A stretch of DNA of 6,151 bases from NCBI GenBank assembly GCA_003244125.1, contig QHBL01000259.1, forward strand, positions 1 to 6,151. The letters run 5' to 3'. This document shows, piece by piece, positions 1-5,838 of the stretch. Below the pieces are notes generated by a model. It had not been told where the DNA came from. It saw nothing but the letters and a program-made list of their open reading frames with translations, and did not search any database. The DNA comes from Chthoniobacterales bacterium. Lineage in GTDB: Bacteria; Verrucomicrobiota; Verrucomicrobiae; Chthoniobacterales; UBA10450. Made by a program: the position numbers and the translations under genes. How positions within the stretch are numbered: position 1 is the stretch's first letter; every line of letters starts with the position of its first letter.

Positions 1-1
1 C

Positions 2-505
2 AAATATCAGACGAACACTCCATATCCGCCGACGCAACTCGGCGCGAGTCTGAGCCTCATCGCGCGCATGATCGGCGGCGGTTTGGCGACACGCGTTTAC
101 TACGCGAGCCTCGGCGGATTCGACACGCACGCCGGGCAGATCAATTCGCACGAGCGGCTCATGGGCGTGCTCGATGATGCCATCCGCGCTTTTGTCGCCG
201 ACCTCAAACAGCAGGGAAATTTCGAGCGCGTGCTGTTGATGACGTTTAGTGAGTTTGGCCGGCGTGTCGCGGAAAATGCGAACAGCGGAACTGATCACGG
301 AGCGGCGGCGCCGATGTTTCTCATTGGCGGCCGCGCGAAAGCCGGAGTCTTTGGCAAACATCCAAGCTTGAGCGAGCTCGACAACGGCGACTTGAAATTC
401 AGTGTCGATTTCCGCAGCGTTTACGCCAGCGTGCTGGAGAAATGGCTGCGCGCCCCGAGTGAGCTCGTGCTGGGGAAGAAGTTCGAGACTCTACCAATCG
501 TCTGA
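2..505 (+). CDS. DUF1501 family protein, C-terminal part (5' end outside window)
   Basis: The reading frame is open from base 2 and ends at TGA 503-505, giving the last 167 residues. It is recognised as DUF1501, a family in the alkaline phosphatase/sulfatase superfamily that is common in Planctomycetota and Verrucomicrobiota and usually exported by a Tat signal, which would lie upstream of this window. Visible family motifs, in order, are GGFDTH (about residue 40), FSEFGRRV (about residue 82) and GTDHG followed by a hydrophobic FLIGG strand. The biochemical role of the family is not established; the His/Asp-rich motifs resemble metal sites of the superfamily. DUF1501 genes are commonly paired with an upstream DUF1800 gene, which would be expected to the left. 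The ATG at 68 is internal, because conserved-looking sequence continues upstream of it without a stop. The gene runs tail to tail into the dipeptidase with only 3 bases between stops. Confidence 0.88.
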   Translation, partial: KYQTNTPYPPTQLGASLSLIARMIGGGLATRVYYASLGGFDTHAGQINSHERLMGVLDDAIRAFVADLKQQGNFERVLLMTFSEFGRRVAENANSGTDHGAAAPMFLIGGRAKAGVFGKHPSLSELDNGDLKFSVDFRSVYASVLEKWLRAPSELVLGKKFETLPIV

Positions 506-506
506 T

Positions 507-534
507 TGTCATCCCGACTTCGCTCCGGCTGACA
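507..534. repeat. Imperfect palindrome at the convergent gene junction
   Basis: TGTCA (507-511) is mirrored by TGACA (530-534), with partial pairing inside (CC/GG, GA/TC), so an imperfect hairpin is possible. It lies over the shared 3' ends of the DUF1501 and dipeptidase genes and supplies the last codons and TGA stop of the dipeptidase. It resembles dispersed intergenic elements of the form GTCATCCCGA...TGAC found in many environmental genomes; that comparison is from memory. There is no T-run on either side, so it is not a convincing intrinsic terminator. Confidence 0.3.
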
Positions 535-1537
535 AAAGATGCCCCAAAATCCGGAGCGCGTTGCCCGAATAAATCTTCTCGATCTGCGCGTCTGAAAATC
601 CGCGCTCGATCAGTCTCTGCGTGAGATTGGGGACGTGGGCGTGATTGGCGAGATCGGGAATGAAATGAACGCTGGAGAATTTGCGATGAAAGTCCGAACG
701 CTCCGCTGCCGACCAGCCGCGGTAGACGAACTCGAAGAAGTCAAAGCCGATGGCGACGCTGTCGATCCCGGCCAGGCTGGCGACATGTTCGATGTGGTCG
801 ATGTAGCGGTCGATCGTGGCTTCGTCTTTGCGTGAGCTAACGACGACTGAGTTAATGCCGATGACTCCACCGCGTTGGGCGATACTCGTGATTTGTTCAT
901 CGCTCAGGTTGCGCTCGATGTCATAGAAGCGTCGCGCGTTGCCGTGCGAGACCACCGGCGGTTGTGAGGTCAGCTCGAGGATTTCGTCGAAGCCGGCGGG
1001 ATTGATGTGCGACAAGTCGAGGAGAATGCCAAGCCGCTCACATTCGTGCACCAGATCGCGGCCGAAATCACTCAAGCCGTCAGGTGGTGAACCGCTCCGC
1101 GCGAAAACGGCGCCGGTGGCCGCGGCGTTGCGCCTGGCATGGGTAAGACCGAGAACACGGAGGCCGAGTTCGTAGAAAACGCGGAGCAGGTCAGGGTCGC
1201 TTCCGAGCGGCTCTGCACCTTCGAGGCCAATGACGAGCGCGATTCTGCCGGCGGCCCGCGCGCGCTCGATTTCAGGATAACTTCTGCAAATGGCGAAGCG
1301 ATCGCATCGCTCGACCTCGTGATAAAGGCGCGCGATTTGATCGAGCGCAACGCGCAGCGCCTCGTCGGGCAAACGCCGCGCCTCCAGGAAAACTGACGCC
1401 ACCACAACACCGATGCCGCCGGCCTCAAGCTCGGGCAGAAATTGTGTGCGCAACACGTCAGAGCGATGGCGATGCTCGTAAAGATGCATCGGCAGGTCGA
1501 AATGGAGATCGACTATGCCGTGCTGCAACGGACTCAT
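509..1537 (-). CDS. M19 family (renal/membrane dipeptidase-like) peptidase
   Basis: This encodes a 342-residue zinc-dependent dipeptidase of the amidohydrolase-fold M19 family, which hydrolyses dipeptides (in some members D-residue or beta-lactam-like substrates); the substrate here is unknown. The expected metal and active-site residues are visible: HFD at 12-14, the bridging Glu in GLEG (E106), LTH (H133), DLSH (H177), VSH (H198), the Arg in IERN (R209) and Asp in IGFDF (D266). The C-terminal SGNALRIL matches the family's closing helix. No signal peptide or membrane segment is seen, so it is probably cytoplasmic. The frame stays open upstream to 1795, but that stretch is Arg-rich out-of-frame CHASE2 sequence. 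The start at 1537 is chosen because MSPLQHGIVDLHFD places the HxD motif near the N-terminus, as in the family, and because the ATG overlaps the CHASE2 stop as ATGA. That overlap, with no visible Shine-Dalgarno sequence, implies translational coupling. Confidence 0.9.
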   Translation of the reverse strand: MSPLQHGIVDLHFDLPMHLYEHRHRSDVLRTQFLPELEAGGIGVVVASVFLEARRLPDEALRVALDQIARLYHEVERCDRFAICRSYPEIERARAAGRIALVIGLEGAEPLGSDPDLLRVFYELGLRVLGLTHARRNAAATGAVFARSGSPPDGLSDFGRDLVHECERLGILLDLSHINPAGFDEILELTSQPPVVSHGNARRFYDIERNLSDEQITSIAQRGGVIGINSVVVSSRKDEATIDRYIDHIEHVASLAGIDSVAIGFDFFEFVYRGWSAAERSDFHRKFSSVHFIPDLANHAHVPNLTQRLIERGFSDAQIEKIYSGNALRILGHLLSAGAKSG

Positions 1538-2790
1538 GGCGCCGGTGGCGGCGCTGCGATTTCCACCGGCTCGGCCGCGTGCTTTTTCCGCGGCCATGAG
1601 AGCGCGACGAAGGTGAGCAACCACGCCGCGGTCAAGGGCACGAGGCCGGGAATAAAAATGCCATAACGCGAGATGAGCCCGAAGGCGAGCAGGCAATAGG
1701 CCGCGGTGAAGGCAATGGCGCCGAGAATGATGTCGATTCGTCGTTTGCTCAGCGCGACCAGCGCCATCAATGCGATGAGAAGGAGAACGACGCAATCGAA
1801 AGTAACGCTGACGCGCCGCACGAATCGGTTCGATTGCAAAGTGGCGATGGCGGCGGCGAGCACACCGGCGGCGCGGGCTTCGCGAATCTCTTCGGAATCG
1901 TCCGGCTTCATCACGGTGGGCGTGCGGGCAAGGACGAGATCGTCCGGCAAGGTGGCCAGGGGCGAATCTTTCGGGCGTTGCTGCGCGAGAAGCAGCAATT
2001 CGTTCAAGGTGAAATGTCGCCCGAGCTTGGCTGCGTTGGGATTAACAATGAGCGTCCCGTCCGGCTCGATGGGAATGGTGCGGCCGCGGGGCAACTCGAT
2101 ACGCGAGCCGATGACGATGTTGACTTCGCTCATCGGGACGCGCGCCCAGGTGAGGAACGCCTGCAAAGCGAAGGCGGGGATGACTTCGCCGCGAAACTGG
2201 AAGAGAAGCGGCACGTGCGTTTCGCTCGAGACTTCTTCGGGCAGGTTAACGTAGGCGAGGCTGGAGATGAGGCGGAGGTCTTCGTCGGGTTGGTGCGCGA
2301 TGCCGCTGAATGTGGGCAGGTCGCCGCGCCGGCCGGTGACGTGCGGGAAACCGGTGATGTCGCTGGAAGCTACGTCGGGATCGGGCGTGGAGGTGAGCTC
2401 GGCCGCGAGGAGGAGCTTGGGAATCCGCATGGCTTGATCGAGAAAGACCTGTTCCTGGTCGCGATCGCTTTCGCGCCAGCGCAGTAGCGGCTCGATGGCG
2501 ACGATGCTGGGTTTGAAATCGAGGATCCCCTGGAGAAAAAGCGCGAACTCGAGCGGCGAAATGTCGCTGCTCACACCGCGCGGGGCTGCTGGCGCGGTCT
2601 CTGGTTTGTCCGCCGGCAGAGAAACCCGCGTCATGTCGACGACGAGCAGCGGCAGGCGCTCGCCTGGAGTGGGATCGATGTTGCGCAGAAGCCAATCAAG
2701 GAAAAACTGGTCCGCCTTTTCCACGTGCGGGTCGCGCGCGAGCAGGACCGCGACGAGCAGGATGATGACGGCCACAAGAATGCGCTGCAT
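1534..2790 (-). CDS. CHASE2-domain membrane protein without an output domain
   Basis: This 418-residue protein has the layout of a CHASE2 sensor. An N-terminal membrane helix (about 3-18) is followed by the typical DQFFLDWLLR segment (27-36), a long extracytoplasmic domain, then three C-terminal membrane helices (about 333-347, 352-373 and 378-397). Within the domain, VPLLFQFRGEVIPAFALQAF (193-212), the IPIEPDG turn (239-245) and the GVLAAAIATLQSNRFVRR segment (309-326) match recurrent CHASE2 features. In known proteins CHASE2 is fused to a cyclase, kinase or GGDEF output. Here the protein ends about 20 residues after the last helix, in a charged and Pro-rich tail, so no output domain is present. 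The ligand is unknown. The start at 2790 gives a well-placed first helix, but no Shine-Dalgarno sequence is visible. It follows nadA in the same direction after a repeat-filled gap, and its stop overlaps the dipeptidase start (ATGA), so the dipeptidase is its closest functional candidate partner. Confidence 0.82.
   Translation of the reverse strand: MQRILVAVIILLVAVLLARDPHVEKADQFFLDWLLRNIDPTPGERLPLLVVDMTRVSLPADKPETAPAAPRGVSSDISPLEFALFLQGILDFKPSIVAIEPLLRWRESDRDQEQVFLDQAMRIPKLLLAAELTSTPDPDVASSDITGFPHVTGRRGDLPTFSGIAHQPDEDLRLISSLAYVNLPEEVSSETHVPLLFQFRGEVIPAFALQAFLTWARVPMSEVNIVIGSRIELPRGRTIPIEPDGTLIVNPNAAKLGRHFTLNELLLLAQQRPKDSPLATLPDDLVLARTPTVMKPDDSEEIREARAAGVLAAAIATLQSNRFVRRVSVTFDCVVLLLIALMALVALSKRRIDIILGAIAFTAAYCLLAFGLISRYGIFIPGLVPLTAAWLLTFVALSWPRKKHAAEPVEIAAPPPAP
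1541..1570 (-). promoter_or_regulatory. GC-rich hairpin just upstream of the dipeptidase start
   Basis: GCCGGTGG (1541-1548) and CCACCGGC (1563-1570) form a perfect 8-base-pair GC-rich stem with a 14-base loop. In the minus-strand transcript the stem ends 3 bases before the dipeptidase ATG and lies in the Pro/Ala-rich tail codons of the CHASE2 gene. It could block independent initiation so that the dipeptidase is made only when ribosomes translate through the CHASE2 gene. An 8-base stem can arise by chance in GC-rich DNA, so the regulatory role is an inference. Confidence 0.3.
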
Positions 2791-2796
2791 GGAAGC

Positions 2797-2889
2797 AGTG
2801 ACGAGTGACGAGTGACAAGTGACAAGTCAAGACTCGCTTTACAAGCTCGTCACTCATCACTCATCACTCATCACTCATCACTCGTCACT
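2797..2889. repeat. Inverted arrays of tandem heptamers (AGTGACG / CGTCACT type)
   Basis: The left arm has four head-to-tail heptamers: AGTGACG twice and AGTGACA twice (2797-2824). The right arm has six: CGTCACT, CATCACT four times, CGTCACT (2848-2889). The arms are reverse complements apart from scattered single-base differences, so the region can fold into a long hairpin with a loop of about 23 bases. The element fills most of the 97 bases between the nadA stop and the CHASE2 start, and its last unit overlaps two bases of the nadA stop codon. On the minus strand each unit contributes a TGA, and because the period is 7 these fall in all three frames. It may act as a transcript-end structure or a mobile small repeat; the function is unknown. 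Confidence 0.9.
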
Positions 2890-3829
2890 ATTTCGACAGC
2901 TCCAGCATTCGGCGGATGGGAAGCTCGGCCCGCGCGCGCAATGGCTCAGGCAGCGTGATCTCCGGCCGCAAATCGCGCAGGGCATCGAACGCCTTTTCCA
3001 GAGTATTCATTTTCATGAAACGGCATTCGGCACACGCGCAATGCTCCGTCGGGCCGGGGATGAAATTCTTTCCAGGAATCTCCCGCTGCAATCGGTGAAG
3101 CATTCCCGCTTCGGTCACCACGATGATGGTGCGAGCAGGAGATTGTTTGCAGAACGTCACCATCTTTTCGGTCGAGCAAACTTCGTCGGCCAGCATGCGC
3201 ACGGCAGCGATGCATTCGGGATGCGCGATCAATGGCGCCCCGGGATGTTGCCCGCGGATTTTGCCAATGCTGCGGGCGGTGAACTCGGCATGCACGTAAC
3301 AGGTGCCGCGCCACAAATCCATTTTGCGCCCGGTGCGTTCCATGACCCACCCACCGAGGTTTTGATCAGGGACGAAGAGGATGTTGCGATCACTGGGCGC
3401 GGCCCGGACGATTTTGTCGGCGTTGCCGCTGGTGCAAATGACGTCGCTAAGCGCTTTCACCCCGGCACTGCAATTGATGTAAGCGATGACGTAGTAATTC
3501 TTCTCCGCGTTTTTCTTGAGAAACGCGGAGAGCGCCTCCGGCGGACATGATTCAGAGAGCGAGCAGCCAGCGTCGAGATCGGGCAGAATGACGCGCTTGG
3601 TGGGATTGATGATCTTGGCCGTTTCCGCCATGAAGTGCACGCCGCAGAAGAGAATGACGTCGGCATCCGTCTTCGCCGCTTCAAAGCTGAGCCCGAGCGA
3701 ATCGCCGACGAAATCCGCCACGTCTTGGATTTCCGGCACCTGATAATTGTGTGCAAGGATGACAGCGTTGCGTTCGCGCTTCAGCTCCGCGATGTCGGTA
3801 GCGAGATCGATTCCAGGCGTCGCGATCAT
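2888..3829 (-). CDS. nadA: Quinolinate synthase
   Basis: This 313-residue enzyme condenses iminoaspartate with dihydroxyacetone phosphate to quinolinate in de novo NAD synthesis, using an oxygen-sensitive [4Fe-4S] cluster in the cytoplasm. Family motifs run the whole length: AHNYQ (26-30), DSLGLS, GVHFMAETAKI (63-73), DLDAGCSLSESCP (84-96), YINCSAGVKA (117-126), PDQNLG (154-159), GTCYVH (175-180), AHPEC (202-206) and CACAECRFMKMNTLEK (264-279). Probable cluster ligands are Cys89, Cys177 and one Cys of the 264/266/269 group, by comparison with the E. coli enzyme. Length is normal for the shorter class. The start is certain: TAA lies two codons upstream (TAATTCATG) and the next Met is at residue 67. 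There is no Shine-Dalgarno sequence, and the leader is a palindromic repeat. No nadB or nadC is in the window, so it is not in a nad operon here. Confidence 0.97.
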   Translation of the reverse strand: MIATPGIDLATDIAELKRERNAVILAHNYQVPEIQDVADFVGDSLGLSFEAAKTDADVILFCGVHFMAETAKIINPTKRVILPDLDAGCSLSESCPPEALSAFLKKNAEKNYYVIAYINCSAGVKALSDVICTSGNADKIVRAAPSDRNILFVPDQNLGGWVMERTGRKMDLWRGTCYVHAEFTARSIGKIRGQHPGAPLIAHPECIAAVRMLADEVCSTEKMVTFCKQSPARTIIVVTEAGMLHRLQREIPGKNFIPGPTEHCACAECRFMKMNTLEKAFDALRDLRPEITLPEPLRARAELPIRRMLELSK

Positions 3830-3834
3830 GAATT

Positions 3835-3927
3835 AGACAGGATTGGAAGGATTACAGGATTACCGACAACAAACAGTCCTGCTGCGTTCGCTGCGAATCA
3901 ATCCTGTTAATCCCGTCAATCCTGTCT
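3835..3927. repeat. Large palindrome of GACAGGATT-type units
   Basis: The left arm (3835-3862) contains three ACAGGATT/AAGGATT-like units. The right arm (3899-3927) reads as their reverse complement: the outer 11 bases AGACAGGATTG pair perfectly, then after three mismatches GGATT and, past a one-base gap, ACAGGATT pair again. The result is a stem of about 28 base pairs around a 36-base centre. It occupies almost the whole 109-base divergent gap between nadA and proC. Similar CAGGATTxACAGGATT arrays are remembered from intergenic DNA of Verrucomicrobiota and other environmental bacteria, but this was not searched. Its architecture (short tandem units arranged as two inverted arms) parallels the heptamer element on the other side of nadA, with a different sequence. 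Confidence 0.9.
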
Positions 3928-3938
3928 AGTAAGATAAG

Positions 3939-4775
3939 ATGGCCCATCCGCTCGGATTCATCGGCGCGGGAAAATTGGCAGGGTCGGTTATTCGCGGACT
4001 GCTGCTAAAGAAGGTGTGCGCGCCCGGAGAGATCATCGCGAGCGAGCCGCATGCGGAGATTCGGGGGCGTTTGGGGAATGAACTGGCAATTGAGTTCACC
4101 GCAGAGAACTCAGAGGTCGCGGAGAAGGCGAAAACGATTTTCATCGGAGTGAAGCCGCAGATGGTTTTGGCAGTGCTGCGCGAGCTTGGGGATGGACTTT
4201 CGGGAAGATTGGTCGTCTCGTTTGCGGCCGGCGTTCGCATTGCCAGCATGGAAGCGGCGACGCAGGCGCGAGTCATGCGCGTGATGACAAATACGCCGAG
4301 TGCGATTGGGCGTGCGGCGACCGGTTATGCGGCGGGAGCGCGCGCAACCGAAGCAGACCGGCGCATGATTGGTGAGATGTTCAACGCGATCGGCACGGCG
4401 GTAGAGGTGAGCGATGAGCAGATCGACGCAGTCACGGCGCTGGCGGGAAGCGGGCCGGCCTTCGTTTACGCGATGATCGAGGGTCTGGCAGCGGGCGCGG
4501 CCGAGCAAGGAATGGAAGCAAATGCTGCGCTGAAACTGGCGGCGCAAACCGCCCTGGGCGCGGCCGAGCTTGCGTTAACCAGCGGCAAATCGCCGGAAGA
4601 ATTGATTCGAATGGTAGTGACTCCCGGCGGGACGACGGCGGCAGGTCTGCGCATCATGCAGGAGCGCCGCACACGCGAGGCAATGACCGCGGCCATCGAA
4701 GCGGCAACGGCGCGCGGCCGTGAAATGGCGCGCGAGAGCGCGACCGACGCGGAGGCGAGCGGCGGGATTCACTGA
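3939..4775 (+). CDS. proC: Pyrroline-5-carboxylate reductase
   Basis: This 278-residue enzyme catalyses the last step of proline synthesis, the NAD(P)H-dependent reduction of 1-pyrroline-5-carboxylate, in the cytoplasm as an oligomer. Visible are the N-terminal dinucleotide-binding loop GFIGAGKLAGS (6-16), VKPQ (71-74), SFAAGV (94-99), RVMTNTPSAIG (114-124), TALAGSGPAFVY (166-177) and the C-terminal family signature VVTPGGTTAAGL (226-237). Length is typical. MTNTP, where E. coli has MPNTP, is also seen in eukaryotic homologues and is not a defect. The start is forced by an in-frame TAA at 3930-3932; only ATG 3939 follows. No Shine-Dalgarno sequence is visible, and the upstream 109 bases are a palindromic repeat shared with nadA. 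The last 10 or so residues are charged and poorly conserved-looking. The gene ends about 40 bases before the truncated attC of the cassette array. Confidence 0.97.
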   Translation: MAHPLGFIGAGKLAGSVIRGLLLKKVCAPGEIIASEPHAEIRGRLGNELAIEFTAENSEVAEKAKTIFIGVKPQMVLAVLRELGDGLSGRLVVSFAAGVRIASMEAATQARVMRVMTNTPSAIGRAATGYAAGARATEADRRMIGEMFNAIGTAVEVSDEQIDAVTALAGSGPAFVYAMIEGLAAGAAEQGMEANAALKLAAQTALGAAELALTSGKSPEELIRMVVTPGGTTAAGLRIMQERRTREAMTAAIEAATARGREMARESATDAEASGGIH

Positions 4776-4817
4776 TCCTACTTCGATGTTTCCGCGGCGG
4801 CTATCTTCGCGCAGGTG

Positions 4818-4862
4818 GGCGAACAGCGGGCAGGCGTTCGCTGCATCGTCTGGTTAGGTGAT
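4818..4862 (-). other. Truncated attC-like site (5' half only) at the end of the cassette array
   Basis: Read on the minus strand, ATCACCTAAC (4862-4853) holds the R'' core ACCTAAC (RYYYAAC), followed by CAGACGATGCAG, which matches CAGGCGCTGTAG in the same place of the complete attC at 5839-5969. GCGAAC and GTTCGC (4841-4836 and 4824-4819) then pair as the inner stem. The matching outer right arm and an R' box (GTTRRRY) are not found between here and proC, so the site is cut at about 4818 or beyond repair. ATCACCTAAC is the exact complement of the cassette's first bases (GTTAGGTGAT, 5845-5836), as expected for the two halves of one cassette's own attC. The 4776-4882 gap holds nothing else recognisable. 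Confidence 0.6.
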
Positions 4863-4882
4863 TGTTGGAATGCATCTCGCGC

Positions 4883-5810
4883 TCACACATCACACGCGCG
4901 CCGCCACTCCTGAGTGCCTTGCGCGCGTACCTGCACGTCTGCTGGTAGCTCGCCCAAGCGAATCTTGTGAAATATGACGAGCAATGGCACCGGGCCGCGA
5001 ACCTCGCCCTGCTCAATGTACTCACACTGTAACTTCGCTGCAGCGTGCAGCGCTCTTGCGTCTCCCGCCGCAGGTGGCGCGATTCTTAGCTCCTGCTCAG
5101 CATAGGTAAACCAGTAATCGCTGCCCTCGAGAATTATCTGAACATCCGGATCAAACAAATCCGCTTCAATCATCTCTCGCACCTTCCAGAGACTGACCGG
5201 ACCAAGCTTCTCGCCGTTGTGCACGTAGTAACATCTGTAGCGGCTGAGCGCCTCCGCTAGACGCTGCTCCTCCCGGGCTGTGCGCTCTAGCTCTGCTTTC
5301 TGTTGTCTCTTGATTGCAGGTTCGCGCATAATCGCCTGGAGCGACGCCTTCCGCTCAGACGGTAGTTGCTGTTGCGGCTGTGCCGCCGTCGGCGGCGGAG
5401 CCGCACTCTGAGCGGACGAATTTGTTTCCGCCGGGTAGGTATCGACGGGAGCTCTGCGCAGCAGGGCCGCGACGATGCCGATAACGCCGATCACCGCCAA
5501 TACTACAATGACGGCGACGAACTGCGTGGAATCAGATGGGCGATGCCGCAAGAGTCGTGTGAGCACGCCGAGGATTAATAAGCGGAATAAGCCAAAGAGC
5601 TGATGGGATGCTCTTCTTCGGCGTGTTCGGGCGCAGGGTCTGGGTGTACCTAACACCAGTGCCGGGGACACCGACTGTCGCTCTCGTGCCCGTGCGGCCG
5701 AACGTGACGCGTGCACCCGGTACACCTGCGCTCACTGACGCGCCTGTCTTGCCGATGTTGACACGGACGCCCGGCAGAACTGAGATCGAGCGACGAAAGC
5801 GGAAACCCAT
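4883..5810 (-). pseudogene. DUF4236 - transmembrane - double GYF_2 cassette protein, broken by a one-base frameshift
   Basis: Two overlapping minus-strand frames make one protein. The first, from ATG 5810 (TAG two codons upstream fixes the start), begins MGFRFRRSISVLPGVRVNIG and carries VGVPGTGVRYTQ, a complete DUF4236 domain (residues 1-57, to about 5640); it then drifts to a stop at 5532-5534. The second, one base along, runs to TGA 4883-4885. It has a clear membrane helix (QFVAVIVVLAVIGVIGIVAALL, 5521-5456 approximately), a Pro/Gln linker, a charged probable helix (5359-5237) and two GYF_2-like domains: YYVHNGEKLGPVSLW...WFTYAE (5230-5090) and EYIEQGEVRGPVPLL...EWRRA (5029-4895). The total is 928 bases, one more than a 308-residue gene, so a single extra base between about 5640 and 5540 explains the break. 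Either the gene is dead, the base is an assembly error, or a +1 shift is used. DUF4236 has no known function; GYF_2 domains are thought to bind proteins. Confidence 0.75.
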
Positions 5811-5838
5811 ACGCTACTAGACGGTCATGCGCGTTATC

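Noticed and set aside
1538..1795. N-terminal extension of the dipeptidase frame
   Set aside because: It is Arg/His-rich out-of-frame sequence lying wholly inside the CHASE2 gene and has no family similarity; the ATGA overlap start at 1537 fits the family length.
1834..2487. 217-codon plus-strand frame antisense to the CHASE2 gene
   Set aside because: High-GC shadow frame with Gly/Glu/Arg-biased composition and no recognisable motifs.
2848..2889. CRISPR-like or coding short tandem repeat
   Set aside because: Units are 7 bases with no spacers and are mirrored by an inverted arm, which fits a palindromic intergenic repeat and not a CRISPR array.
2819..3550. 243-codon plus-strand frame antisense to nadA
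   Set aside because: Its beginning is translated repeat (THHSSLITHHSSL), the rest is the complement of the strongly conserved nadA, and it has no domain logic.
3907..3935. Possible proC promoter (TTAATC, 17-base gap, TAAGAT)
   Set aside because: The -35 match is 3 of 6, and the predicted start of transcription would fall inside or after the ATG, so it cannot serve this start codon.
4801..5025. 74-codon minus-strand frame running from the truncated attC into the GYF_2 region
   Set aside because: Overlaps the better supported GYF_2 frame, has no domain features and reads through the attC stem.
5608..5820. 70-codon plus-strand frame opposite DUF4236
   Set aside because: It is the complement of a clear DUF4236 domain and its Pro/Val/Thr-rich composition mirrors that domain's codons.
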